DNA of 64,000 nucleotides from NCBI GenBank assembly GCA_016200915.1, contig JACQDV010000008.1, positions 62,001 through 126,000 of the forward strand. Reading direction: 5' to 3'. Every line of letters starts with the position of its first letter. Within the stretch, counting starts at the first letter, position 1. Positions 1 to 7,801 of the stretch are shown here, one piece after another. A program made the position numbers and the translations under genes. The notes beneath the pieces were generated by a model. That model made no database searches, was not told the origin of the DNA, and worked only from the letters and a program-made list of their open reading frames with translations. This DNA is from Sphingobacteriales bacterium (GTDB taxonomy: Bacteria; Bacteroidota; Bacteroidia; Chitinophagales; Chitinophagaceae).

Positions 1-2
1 AA

Positions 3-77
3 CTTATATTTGTAGAAGTTGATACGCCAATCGAAAAGCTGGCTGTCATTCTAAATGTGCAACCTACTAACCTATAA
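3..77 (+). CDS. possible C-terminal end of a gene truncated by the window edge
   Basis: One frame is open from the first bases and ends in TAA at 75-77. It reads as an ordinary protein tail (LIFVEVDTPIEKLAVILNV, then four residues). It has no start codon inside the window, so if real it is the end of a gene beginning upstream. Twenty-four codons are too few to name a family, and chance remains possible. The nuclease gene that follows starts about 20 bases later on the same strand. Confidence 0.3.
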   Translation, partial: LIFVEVDTPIEKLAVILNVQPTNL

Positions 78-96
78 AACAAAACAGCAGCCCAAG

Positions 97-1809
97 ATGA
101 GTTATATACCAAAGACAATTAGCGAAGTAACATCCGAGTATTTAAACAGGACAACTTTTTTACCAGCCATACAACGTGAATTTGTTTGGGGAACATACGG
201 AATTGAAAAACTTTTTGATTCAATTATGGGAGACTTTCCTATTAGCACTTTCTTGTTTTGGAAAATCAAAGAAGAAAATAAAAAAGAATGGACAGCTTAC
301 GAATTCCTTAGAGAGTTCGACCAAGAAACTCCGCACAATAATGAGGCATCCGTAACAGGCATCAACCAAGACATCTATTTTGTTCTTGACGGGCAGCAAA
401 GACTTACATCCTTATTCATTGGACTAAAAGGTTCTTATCGTTACTTTTATTATCGTTGGACAAAGACTAAACTTTACCTGAACATTTTAAAAGCCCCAAT
501 TAAAAGCGACAATCCAGAAGAATTTACATATCAATTTCAGTTTAGAGAAAATGATATTCCTAACCTTAAAGACCCGAATCCTCAATATTGGTATTTGGTT
601 GGCGACATTCTAAACTTTGACGATGCAGAAGATTCAAAAAAAGAAATTAAAGAAAGGCTAAAAGATTTTACAGACGACCAAAAAGATATTGCAAATTCAC
701 ATATTGGACGACTACATTCAAGAATTCACACATCAAGACTTCTTAATTATTACGAGGAAAAATCCCAGGACTACGACAAAGTCGTTGAAGCATTCATTAG
801 AGCGAACACTGGCGGAGTAAAACTTGAATACAGCGACATTCTACTTTCTACTGCAACAGCAAAATGGGTTAACTTAAATGCAAGAGAAGAAATTCATTCA
901 TTCACAGACAATATTAATGCAACAGGAAGCGGCTACTCATTCGGAAAAGATTTTGTACTAAAAGGCTGTTTGTATTTGACAGACGATTTGCCTATTCAAT
1001 ACAAAGTGAAAAACTTTACAAGAACCAACCTTGAAAAAATTGAGAATAATTGGGATAACATTACTGATAATATTGAAATGACCGTTCAGTTAATGCACAA
1101 GTTTGGCTTCAATGACAAAAGTTTGGTTGCAAAAATTGCATTACTGCCTATATCATTTTACTTAGGCAAACTAAAGCCAAAAAACTTTATTGATTCAACA
1201 GACAAGAATGATGTACGAAATCAAAATATTATACAGAAGTGGCTAATCGTTACGTTACTAAAAAATGCATTTGGAGGTTCGTCCGATACTATTTTGAAAA
1301 ACCTTCAAGAAACAATTAACGCACAAACTGATTTTTCGGTGTTCCCATACGAAGCATTGAACAAGCGATTAAGCATTGAGGCAACATTTAACGATACGGA
1401 AATTGAAAATCTACTTGCGACAAATTATAGCACTAAGTACAGCTATCTAATCTTATCGCTTTTGTATCCAGATAGGGATTGGAAAGGCAAAAAATTTCAT
1501 GAAGACCATATTTTTCCAAAGTCCGAGTTTACAGCAGCTAAATTGAAAGCTCGTGGTTATGACACAGACAGAATCAAAGAATATCAAAAGCATTTTAATT
1601 CAATTGGCAACCTTCAACTTTTGACAGATTCCGAGAACCTTGAAAAAAGTGCAGAGGATTTTGAAACGTGGTTTGCAACTCGTGACACAAACTTTAAGGA
1701 CAGAAATACAATACCAACAATTAGCACTTACAACTTTGACAACTTCCTTGAATTTATAACAGAGAGAAAAAAGCTATTAGTTAAAAGATTAAAAACGTTT
1801 ACGATTTGA
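97..1809 (+). CDS. DUF262/DUF1524 GmrSD-like nuclease
   Basis: This 570-aa protein has the two-part architecture of GmrSD-type restriction proteins. The N-terminal DUF262 (ParB-like fold) part carries QREFVW near residue 27 and the signature DGQQRLTSL around residues 98-106. The C-terminal DUF1524 part is a His-Me/HNH-type nuclease with HEDHIFPKS around 468-476, followed by NLQLLTDSENL. Family members include the type IV enzyme GmrSD, which cuts glucosylated hydroxymethylcytosine phage DNA, so a phage-defence role is an inference. I prefer the ATG at 97 because the extra N-terminal residues from the ATG at 55 do not look like the family. No methyltransferase partner is nearby, which fits a modification-dependent enzyme. 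Confidence 0.85.
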   Translation: MSYIPKTISEVTSEYLNRTTFLPAIQREFVWGTYGIEKLFDSIMGDFPISTFLFWKIKEENKKEWTAYEFLREFDQETPHNNEASVTGINQDIYFVLDGQQRLTSLFIGLKGSYRYFYYRWTKTKLYLNILKAPIKSDNPEEFTYQFQFRENDIPNLKDPNPQYWYLVGDILNFDDAEDSKKEIKERLKDFTDDQKDIANSHIGRLHSRIHTSRLLNYYEEKSQDYDKVVEAFIRANTGGVKLEYSDILLSTATAKWVNLNAREEIHSFTDNINATGSGYSFGKDFVLKGCLYLTDDLPIQYKVKNFTRTNLEKIENNWDNITDNIEMTVQLMHKFGFNDKSLVAKIALLPISFYLGKLKPKNFIDSTDKNDVRNQNIIQKWLIVTLLKNAFGGSSDTILKNLQETINAQTDFSVFPYEALNKRLSIEATFNDTEIENLLATNYSTKYSYLILSLLYPDRDWKGKKFHEDHIFPKSEFTAAKLKARGYDTDRIKEYQKHFNSIGNLQLLTDSENLEKSAEDFETWFATRDTNFKDRNTIPTISTYNFDNFLEFITERKKLLVKRLKTFTI

Positions 1810-1865
1810 CGAGAAGAAGAATTCACCTTAAACACAGGCGAGGGTAATTAGGCAATCTATAATTA

Positions 1866-3086
1866 TTATAATTTCCCCAATATGTTAATCCACTTAAAGA
1901 GCATGTCTTTTACGGCATTAATAGTAGCCTTATCTGGAGCATGATATTTAGTTTCCAGGCTACCTATTGAAATGTCGTCTTTTTGTAGTGTAGAAAATGT
2001 TTTCCCAACAATGCGAAGCATTGGTGCAACGGTTCTGTTTATAATGATCTTATCAACTACCAATAGCCTGATAATAACAGCCAGTTTGGCTACCGAAAGG
2101 GAAGTATGAATCTTATTGTCTGGCTCACTCAGGGTGTTAGCGTATTCAATGGGTAGTGTTCCCTTTTCTAAAAATCTAATTTCCTCAATAATCCAGTTCC
2201 CTACTTGCTCTTTTACTGATGGAAGATATTGCAGGAACGCATTTTTTGAAGTGCTGAAAAACTGGTTGACCTTTTTAAGTTCGTATGAAAGCAAAGCGAT
2301 TTTTTCTTTGATGGAATGAAGCTGACTACTTGCTTTATTCAATCTTTCATATTCATTAAGAATAAAGCTTTCGCTATTGTAGTTGAACTTGTAAAGGGTA
2401 TCCCTGATAAAAGAGCAAGTAAGTGTGCCGTCTCCTGATAAGAACTGGTGAAATAAATCTTTGTAATAGTTTATTTGGCTGTAGGTATTTATCGAAGTTC
2501 GTTCGGTGATCGTGTGTTCAATTATTTCTGAGACAATTACCCCGATCTCTTCCATCTCAATTCCATTATTAACGGCCAGTTTTTTAAGGCTTTCAGCATT
2601 TGCTTTCAGCGACTCCTTAAAATGTAAAAGTAAATAAGTAGGCACTTTTTGTGTATAATCAAAATAACTGGAGAAGTACTCTTTCATAAATTCAAAAACT
2701 TCCTTAACATGCTCTGAAATTATTTTTATAGATTCTTTTTCGCCCTTTTCCTTTTGTTCAATTAAGAATATTTGATCGAGCAGCCTGGTTATTATAGATT
2801 GGGCAATGGATGTCAATTCCAGTTTATCCTGAACCACAATTTTTCCAACTATTGATTGAATAAAGAATTCTTTCGATTTCTGTTTTAATACAGCAGATAA
2901 TTCGACCATTTCTGTAAGCCCTACTTCGGTATCTTTATTTGAATTTATTGCAATTCCATATTCTGAAATTAATACAGACCATTTTGTTAAGACGCTATAT
3001 AAAGACTCTTCATTGACCGATGCCGGGTACAGTAATCGTAAATTAGCAGTTGAAAATTTAGTCTCTCTTGCTCCATTGTTTTTCAT
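1866..3086 (-). CDS. hypothetical protein, 406 aa, mostly helical
   Basis: I do not recognise this family. The protein has no signal peptide or membrane segment, is rich in Lys, Glu, Ile and Leu and reads as mainly alpha-helical, with possible coiled-coil stretches (for example around KEKGEKESIKIISEHVKEV). It looks cytoplasmic. The ATG at 3086 is preferred over an in-frame TTG two codons upstream. It is the last gene of a run of minus-strand unknowns but lies almost 500 bases beyond the 123-aa gene, so it may have its own promoter. It faces the DUF262 nuclease gene tail to tail. Association with that nuclease is possible but not shown. Confidence 0.6.
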   Translation of the reverse strand: MKNNGARETKFSTANLRLLYPASVNEESLYSVLTKWSVLISEYGIAINSNKDTEVGLTEMVELSAVLKQKSKEFFIQSIVGKIVVQDKLELTSIAQSIITRLLDQIFLIEQKEKGEKESIKIISEHVKEVFEFMKEYFSSYFDYTQKVPTYLLLHFKESLKANAESLKKLAVNNGIEMEEIGVIVSEIIEHTITERTSINTYSQINYYKDLFHQFLSGDGTLTCSFIRDTLYKFNYNSESFILNEYERLNKASSQLHSIKEKIALLSYELKKVNQFFSTSKNAFLQYLPSVKEQVGNWIIEEIRFLEKGTLPIEYANTLSEPDNKIHTSLSVAKLAVIIRLLVVDKIIINRTVAPMLRIVGKTFSTLQKDDISIGSLETKYHAPDKATINAVKDMLFKWINILGKL

Positions 3087-3579
3087 GCACAAACTATTTA
3101 ATGATGAATAATGGGCTATGCGTTAACACAACGAGTTTAAACCTCAAAGTCTATACCCTTATGATGCCTGAAGTTTTGGTTAACAGGGCTGAAGTTTTGC
3201 GAAAAGGATTAATTAATATTGAAAGGTTGCCTAAGAATTATTGAAGTACACTCATACACTACATGTTTACAAATAAAATAGAACTTGTTTAGTGTAATAA
3301 AAAAGGGCTGCATATAAATGAGCCCGTCAAATCCCAGAGGATTTTATGATAAATCATGCTTGAAAAAATAAACTTCCGAAAAGAAAATCTGAGAACTAAG
3401 AACTGGCAGGTGGACTTTTAAGCGGTAATAATTTTTTACAAAATAATGTATTAGGAATATAACCTGATTCACTTAACCGATTCCTCAGTTGCTTTTGGGT
3501 GGGTACCGTATTAACAAACTTGTGGTTTCAGTAGTAATTCGGTATATGGCTAACTTAATAGAAAACTACAAGAGCAATA
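3087..3579. other. intergenic stretch of about 490 bp without a recognised gene
   Basis: No convincing gene is seen. The stretch holds a weak minus-strand hairpin with a T-run (listed separately). It also has a short minus-strand open stretch ending in TAG at 3398-3396, with the residues NTVPTQKQLRNRLSESGYIP, which has an in-frame stop upstream and no start codon; it could be the remnant of a lost gene. The 11-base sequence CTGAAGTTTTG occurs twice close together near 3170-3200. I assign no function. Confidence 0.4.
3299..3325 (-). terminator. weak intrinsic terminator candidate for the minus-strand operon
   Basis: On the minus strand the sequence folds as GGGCT, an 11-base loop, AGCCC (3325-3305), followed directly by six T. 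The stem is only 5 bp, so strength is doubtful. It lies about 255 bases past the end of the 123-aa gene and would stop readthrough before the 406-aa gene. Confidence 0.35.
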
Positions 3580-3951
3580 CTATCCGTTGATTTTGACTTT
3601 TTTAATAGAGGGGTCTTTGGTAATAGTTTCAAGCTGGTGCATCATTTTTTTGACTTTAGGGTCAAATTTAATGCTGGCTCCATTAAAGAGATTTACAATC
3701 ATAGAAACTGCGCCTATTACCTGCAATTGTTTTGAAGTAGCTTCAAGTCTCTTTTTATTTTTTAACAAAGAGTAGGTCAGATATTCAATCTCACTTACTT
3801 TATATAACGACAAGGCCTGATCAAGTGTAAAATAGCCTTCTTTTACTGCTTTATCCACCACTCTGGCTCTTTCCTCTAATTCGGAAACACCCATCAACAG
3901 TTCTTCCCCTACAGAGGCAGCATCACCGGTATGTTTACTTTCTAAATACAT
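3580..3951 (-). CDS. hypothetical protein, 123 aa, small helical
   Basis: The family is not recognised. The protein is soluble, about 60% helical by eye, and contains a stretch that could be a helix-turn-helix-like or docking motif (VDKAVKEGYFTLDQALSLYK). Its ATG at 3951 lies inside the end of the preceding GNAT-like gene (17-bp overlap), so the two are almost certainly translationally coupled and may act as a pair, in the manner of many two-gene toxin-antitoxin or effector-immunity units. That functional comparison is inference only. Confidence 0.65.
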   Translation of the reverse strand: MYLESKHTGDAASVGEELLMGVSELEERARVVDKAVKEGYFTLDQALSLYKVSEIEYLTYSLLKNKKRLEATSKQLQVIGAVSMIVNLFNGASIKFDPKVKKMMHQLETITKDPSIKKVKING

Positions 3952-4675
3952 ATTCCATAAAGTTAGTGAATTGTTCTTTATTTTTCAAGTCAACCTCCCC
4001 ATGCCAGTCTGAGCCCCTTAAAATATCCTTCATAAAATCAATTTTGGCCCACAATATCATCGGGAAGGCCTTACCAGCAGGGTAATCTTTGTAGTATTTA
4101 TCAAAAATGCCCTTAACCGGGGCAAATTCAGCCGTTTTAAGGCGCTTTTGGGCATTATCAAGGATTACTTGAACCTCAGCAGGATCTACTGCTACAAAGC
4201 CATGCCTGGCCCATACATGGCCTCCGCCACTAAGCCCGGCATGTACATTAATTTTTTTAGCGCCCATGTTTACATATTCCTGCAGGCTTGCCCTGAATAT
4301 TGTTTTAACCAGCCCTTTTTTCTGATGCGTTTCTGGTATTACGCAGTAAGAGTGGTTGATTTCAACTCCTTTTACAGATTTTACAAATTCCCTGTCAAAT
4401 ATGAGCGCCTCCTCATCTTTAGTGAAATTATTGCTATAAAGCACCCTTAGTTTAGGCGGTGTATCCTGGTAATAGATAGTTCTTGAGATAGCAAGTTTTG
4501 TGGTAGGTGTAAAAGTAGTTTCTACCTCTTCAAGTAACTTTACAAGATTAAAATTCGGGAATTCTTTTTTCAGAAACTTCTCAAAGGAAAGCGGGGATGA
4601 CGATTTTATTGTGTAGCCAAGGTCAATTACCTTTATCGTATCAGCTTTAGTAAATGAATGTTTTTTTGGCTGCAA
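3935..4675 (-). CDS. GNAT-like acetyltransferase domain protein
   Basis: The 246-aa protein contains a segment resembling the acetyl-CoA binding motif of GNAT acetyltransferases: a strand ending in CVIPETHQKKGLVKTIFRAS near residues 110-130, then a helix, then INVHAGLSGGGHVWARHGFV, where a 'GHVWARHGF' ending is typical of motif B. The acetyl-CoA loop (QKKGLV) departs from the usual R/Q-x-x-G-x-G/A pattern, so activity is uncertain. The only start that fits is a TTG at 4675-4673, because an in-frame TAA lies two codons upstream. A TAGATTTG -7 element at 4707-4714 supports that start. Its downstream partner overlaps it by 17 bases. The substrate is unknown. Confidence 0.6.
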   Translation of the reverse strand: MQPKKHSFTKADTIKVIDLGYTIKSSSPLSFEKFLKKEFPNFNLVKLLEEVETTFTPTTKLAISRTIYYQDTPPKLRVLYSNNFTKDEEALIFDREFVKSVKGVEINHSYCVIPETHQKKGLVKTIFRASLQEYVNMGAKKINVHAGLSGGGHVWARHGFVAVDPAEVQVILDNAQKRLKTAEFAPVKGIFDKYYKDYPAGKAFPMILWAKIDFMKDILRGSDWHGEVDLKNKEQFTNFMEYVFRK

Positions 4676-4706
4676 AGTTTAATAATAAATGTGAAAATGA
4701 ATTAAT

Positions 4707-4752
4707 CAAATCTAACTCAAATTCATTGTACGAGGAAATGAAAAGCCTCGTT
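4707..4752 (-). promoter_or_regulatory. promoter copy 1 of a duplicated 46-bp element
   Basis: On the minus strand the element ends in TAGATTTG (4714-4707), a perfect match to the Bacteroidota -7 consensus TAnnTTTG. The expected transcription start is 25-30 bases before the TTG start of the GNAT-like gene. The same 46 bases recur at 5088-5133 with about 10 differences. The conserved outer blocks (CAAATCTAACTCAAAT and AAAAGCnTCGTT on the plus strand) suggest a shared regulator site, possibly for the nearby XRE-type protein. Confidence 0.6.
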
Positions 4753-4801
4753 TTTTAAAGGGGTTAAGCATCTCTAATGCTGCCTATTCAAATCGTTTAA
4801 C

Positions 4802-5053
4802 CTATCCATTTTTCTCACCAAATATCTGCAGCGTAGCAAGCCTTGTGTCTTCTTTTTCATCAGCTTGCAGGTGAAGTGTAATGCTCAGCCCAAAACAATG
4901 CACTTTCTTTTTCTTAGCGTCTATAATGCATGACCCGGCAGTAACAGGGTTAAGATGCATAAAAGCTAAATGCTCAAGCGACTTGGAGAAAATAATAATT
5001 TCGTTGCCAGGCAAACGTACATACTTTTGAATCTGTTCTTCAAATGCTTTCAT
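4802..5053 (-). CDS. hypothetical protein, 83 aa
   Basis: The family is not recognised. This small soluble protein has alternating hydrophobic residues suggesting a beta-rich fold (for example CIIDAKKKKVHCFGLSITLHL) and no membrane segment. The ATG at 5053 sits about 35 bases downstream of its own TAGATTTG promoter element at 5095-5088. That promoter is nearly the same as the one driving the GNAT-like gene, so the two transcription units are probably co-regulated. Confidence 0.5.
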   Translation of the reverse strand: MKAFEEQIQKYVRLPGNEIIIFSKSLEHLAFMHLNPVTAGSCIIDAKKKKVHCFGLSITLHLQADEKEDTRLATLQIFGEKNG

Positions 5054-5087
5054 TTAATTAGAAGGTTAAAATTATTTTTACCTTCTT

Positions 5088-5133
5088 CAAATCTAACTCA
5101 AATGAATTATTGAAGGAAATAAAAAGCTTCGTT
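5088..5133 (-). promoter_or_regulatory. promoter copy 2 of a duplicated 46-bp element
   Basis: Second copy of the element described at 4707-4752. It contains TAGATTTG on the minus strand (5095-5088) and the same flanking blocks, upstream of the 83-aa gene. The middle 13 bases are the least conserved part, so the conserved outer parts are the likely sites for RNA polymerase and perhaps a repressor. Confidence 0.6.
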
Positions 5134-5165
5134 ATTCAATTCGTAACTTATAGCTAATTGGAAAT

Positions 5166-5456
5166 TTATAGAGATTTCTTTTTACTAACCTTAGCATTAG
5201 ATTGAAGTTCCTTTTTAATAATATCAATTATCAACTGCACATCAATTTCCAGAAGTTTGGAAAGCTGCCAAATATGTTCAAATGTAAATTTCCCTGGCTT
5301 ACGTAGTTTCTCAATGTATCGACTGTGATTGATTTTTAAAGCCTTAGCAATATTTGTTGGGTACAAGTCCTCAATATCTTTCATCTTAGAAACACTTCCG
5401 GCAAGGAACATTGACCTAACTCCCTTAAATGAGTTTTTATTTTCTTCTGAAGTCAT
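5166..5456 (-). CDS. XRE-type helix-turn-helix regulator
   Basis: The 96-aa product contains a helix-turn-helix of the Cro/C1 type: NIAKALKINHSRYIEKLRKP followed by FTFEHIWQLSKLLEIDVQLI, which is the usual order of recognition helix and stabilising helices. The C-terminus is basic (KVSKKKSL). The ATG at 5456 is preferred over an in-frame TTG six codons upstream. It is the first gene of the minus-strand cluster and lies next to the two copies of the shared promoter element, so it is the natural candidate to control them. Binding itself is inference. Confidence 0.7.
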   Translation of the reverse strand: MTSEENKNSFKGVRSMFLAGSVSKMKDIEDLYPTNIAKALKINHSRYIEKLRKPGKFTFEHIWQLSKLLEIDVQLIIDIIKKELQSNAKVSKKKSL

Positions 5457-5548
5457 TTTATAGTTATTCTTCAAAAGTTAGCATGGCCTAAAAAATATGT
5501 ACTTAAAAAGTAACAAAGTGTAAATAAAAACTTACTTTTAGTATCTAA

Positions 5549-5581
5549 TTGCACGCTTTTATAAGCGAATAGATATATTGC
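5549..5581 (+). promoter_or_regulatory. possible promoter for the structured RNA
   Basis: TTG at 5549-5551 and TATATTGC at 5574-5581 (one mismatch to TAnnTTTG) are separated by 22 bases, slightly longer than the usual spacing. Transcription would begin near 5588, about 40 bases before the folded region. Confidence 0.3.
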
Positions 5582-5629
5582 GAATCTTCATTTCGGCTAA
5601 AATTATTTGAAGCTTTCGCTTGGAGTCTT

Positions 5630-5733
5630 GTTCTGAAACGTCGGAAATTTCATGGACACAAGATGATAAGCAAGAGCTCACGTTTAGGCGTGGGCTCCCT
5701 TATTGTGTCCGGGTCTCCGACGACCTCAGAACG
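5630..5733 (+). ncRNA. structured RNA of about 103 nt, possible 6S-type RNA
   Basis: Four perfectly nested helices can be drawn: GTTCTGA (5630-5636) with TCAGAAC (5726-5732); CGTCGG (5639-5644) with CCGACG (5717-5722); GGACACAA (5654-5661) with TTGTGTCC (5703-5710); and GAGCTCACG (5674-5682) with CGTGGGCTC (5689-5697, one G-U pair) closed by a 6-base loop. Internal loops of 9/6 and 12/5 bases separate them. A hairpin with a T-run follows. A long, interrupted single rod with a bubble is the shape of 6S RNA, and Bacteroidota have a 6S-type family of about this length (from memory: 6S-Flavo). A cis-acting leader of the sigma gene is the main alternative. Confidence 0.6.
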
Positions 5734-5737
5734 GTAA

Positions 5738-5768
5738 GTGGAGTTCCACGTCTTTTTATTTTTTTAAT
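5738..5768 (+). terminator. terminator candidate after the structured RNA
   Basis: GTGG-AGTT-CCAC (5738-5749) forms a short stem with a tetraloop. It is followed from 5751 by a T-rich tract (TCTTTTTATTTTTTT). The 4-bp stem is short but directly abuts the RNA's closing helix, which may stack on it. It separates the RNA from the sigma factor gene. Confidence 0.5.
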
Positions 5769-5825
5769 GAGATTGAGCGTAACTCCATTTTCGATGACTC
5801 CGCATTTAGAACAAGAAAATTTTCT

Positions 5826-6416
5826 ATGCGGCAGGAGCAAAACGATAATGGGAACAACTATGCTTTATTATTTCAGGATGGAAATGAGAAGGCCTTGTCA
5901 TTCTTTTATCATGAATTTTATCCAGCCTTGGCTCACTACTCCTTTCAGCTAACACAAAACCGCCCTATTGCAGAGGAAATAGCTTCAGAGGCATTTGTAA
6001 AGGTCTGGCGCATGCATTATAAGTTAAATAGCTACGGAGGTATTAAAGCTTACTTATATAAAATTGTACACAGGGATAGTATTAAAGCTGTTATAAGCGA
6101 ACAGAAAAGAGCCAAAACCCACAGAAACCTGCAAACGGAAACTACCAGCGATACTCCATTTGATAATTTGGTACGAAGTGAAGTGTACCGGATTATTCAT
6201 ACTGCATTAAAAGACTTGTCTCCCGCCAGGCGCAGGGTTGTTATTATGTATTACCTTGAAGGCAAAACTACCGGCCAGATAGCTCAGGAACTTAACCTGC
6301 ATCCCAGTACCATTAAGGCTCAAAAAAAAGACGGCTTCAATGAGCTTAAAAAAAGTTTTATAAAACCAATGTTATGGGTGTTTTACTTTTGCATTAAAAT
6401 TTTCCTGGGGTTTTAA
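5826..6416 (+). CDS. ECF sigma-70 factor (FecI/SigY-like, Bacteroidota type)
   Basis: The 196-aa protein has region 2 (FYHEFYPALAHYSFQLTQNR, then AEEIASEAFVKVWR) and region 4 (LSPARRRVVIMYYLEGKTTG, then QIAQELNLHPSTIKAQKKDG) of ECF sigma factors. It directs RNA polymerase to a small regulon, normally the adjacent sus-like operon, and is held by the anti-sigma factor encoded next door. The ATG at 5826 is chosen because the upstream in-frame extension runs through the structured RNA and terminator. It lies 57 bases before the FecR gene and the spacing suggests one transcript. The C-terminus ends in a hydrophobic tail (LWVFYFCIKIFLGF), which is common in this group. Confidence 0.9.
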   Translation: MRQEQNDNGNNYALLFQDGNEKALSFFYHEFYPALAHYSFQLTQNRPIAEEIASEAFVKVWRMHYKLNSYGGIKAYLYKIVHRDSIKAVISEQKRAKTHRNLQTETTSDTPFDNLVRSEVYRIIHTALKDLSPARRRVVIMYYLEGKTTGQIAQELNLHPSTIKAQKKDGFNELKKSFIKPMLWVFYFCIKIFLGF

Positions 6417-6473
6417 TAAGCCTTTTTTTCACATTCTCTCCTTCTTGTAATCAGCATGGCTTAACTTAATAGT

Positions 6474-7673
6474 ATGAAAGAAAATCGTTACAGCGATATG
6501 GATAATGCAGCCAGCCGTACTGCTTATCTCATTGCAGGCTTTATCAGGCATACGCTTACTGAAAAAGAGCATGATGAACTGGATAACTGGGTAAATGAAA
6601 GTGACCATAACATGCAGCTTTTTGAGGACCTGACTGATGAAAAAAATCTTGCGGCCAACCTTGAATGGATGGACAAGGTGCAGACAGAGCAATCATACCG
6701 GGCCATGCAGGAAAAAGGAGCCTTCAAAGCGCCTCTCAAAAAGTTTTATAACAAAAAGATTTGGCTTGCGGCAGCCTCGGTAATCGTTCTGCTTGGTGTG
6801 TTTTTTGTTTATAGATATACGACCAGCAAACCGGGTTCTGTTGAAGATATTGTTACCACTGACACCACTTTACTTAAACCTGGTGGCAACCGGGCTACCT
6901 TAACACTTGCAGATGGCAGAGTAATTGATTTAACCTATGCTAAAACCGGGGCGATAGAAAGTGATTCGGGTTCTCATGTGAACAAAACCGCTGATGGAGA
7001 ATTAGTGTATGTAAAAGATAGTAGTGCTACAAATACTGCTGCCCTTCATACACTCTCCACACCGGTGGGCGGCCAGTACCAGGTTACATTACCTGATGGA
7101 ACGAAGGTTTGGTTGAATGCTGCCACCACACTAAAATATCCTCCGGCTTTTAGTAACAATGAACGTACAGTAATAATAACCGGGGAAGCATATTTTGAAG
7201 TAGCTAAGAATGAAAGAAAACCATTTAGGGTACTGATGGAAGATAGTACTACTGTCGTTGTAACAGGTACACATTTTAATATCAATGCTTATCAAAACGA
7301 AAAAGAACAGCAAGTAACATTATTAGAAGGCAGTGTAACAGTTTCAAATGCAACTAACGTTACCAAGCTTGAGCCGGGCACACAAGCTTTGATAAAAAAT
7401 AAATTGATAACAAAAGACAAAGTTTTGGATGCAGATGAGATTACAGGATGGAAGGATGGATTATTTGTTTTTCATGATGCGACTATTGAATCAATAATGA
7501 TGCAACTCGAAAGATGGTATGATGCAAAAATTATTTATAAAGCCAACATAAAACAATTATTCAACGCCACTATTTTAAGAAAAGAACCTTTGACGAAAGT
7601 TATAAAATTACTTGAATTAAACGGGTATGTTCATTTTAAAATAGAAAACAACACTATTTATGTACTACCCTGA
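6474..7673 (+). CDS. FecR-type anti-sigma factor
   Basis: The 399-aa single-pass inner-membrane protein has a short cytoplasmic N-terminal anti-sigma region and one membrane helix near residues 88-108 (IWLAAASVIVLLGVFFVYRY). A periplasmic FecR domain follows (TLSTPVGGQYQVTLPDGTKV, GEAYFEVA), then a C-terminal DUF4974 domain that ends in NNTIYVLP. It binds the sigma factor encoded just upstream and receives the signal from the STN domain of the SusC protein downstream. This is the standard trans-envelope arrangement in Bacteroidota. Confidence 0.93.
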   Translation: MKENRYSDMDNAASRTAYLIAGFIRHTLTEKEHDELDNWVNESDHNMQLFEDLTDEKNLAANLEWMDKVQTEQSYRAMQEKGAFKAPLKKFYNKKIWLAAASVIVLLGVFFVYRYTTSKPGSVEDIVTTDTTLLKPGGNRATLTLADGRVIDLTYAKTGAIESDSGSHVNKTADGELVYVKDSSATNTAALHTLSTPVGGQYQVTLPDGTKVWLNAATTLKYPPAFSNNERTVIITGEAYFEVAKNERKPFRVLMEDSTTVVVTGTHFNINAYQNEKEQQVTLLEGSVTVSNATNVTKLEPGTQALIKNKLITKDKVLDADEITGWKDGLFVFHDATIESIMMQLERWYDAKIIYKANIKQLFNATILRKEPLTKVIKLLELNGYVHFKIENNTIYVLP

Positions 7674-7801
7674 CGATTGAAGAAGCCGGGTTATTGCAAA
7701 CAAAAGCCGGAAGTGTTACTAGCACTGCCGGCGGAGTTTGGGTTAACCCTATTATCAACTGAGCTATCAACTGAATTTAGAAACCCAAACAATACAAATC
7801 T

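Noticed and set aside
5620-5952. Open frame of 110 codons overlapping the structured RNA and the sigma gene
   Set aside because: It runs through the RNA helices and the terminator and overlaps the sigma gene in another frame. Codon content is not protein-like.
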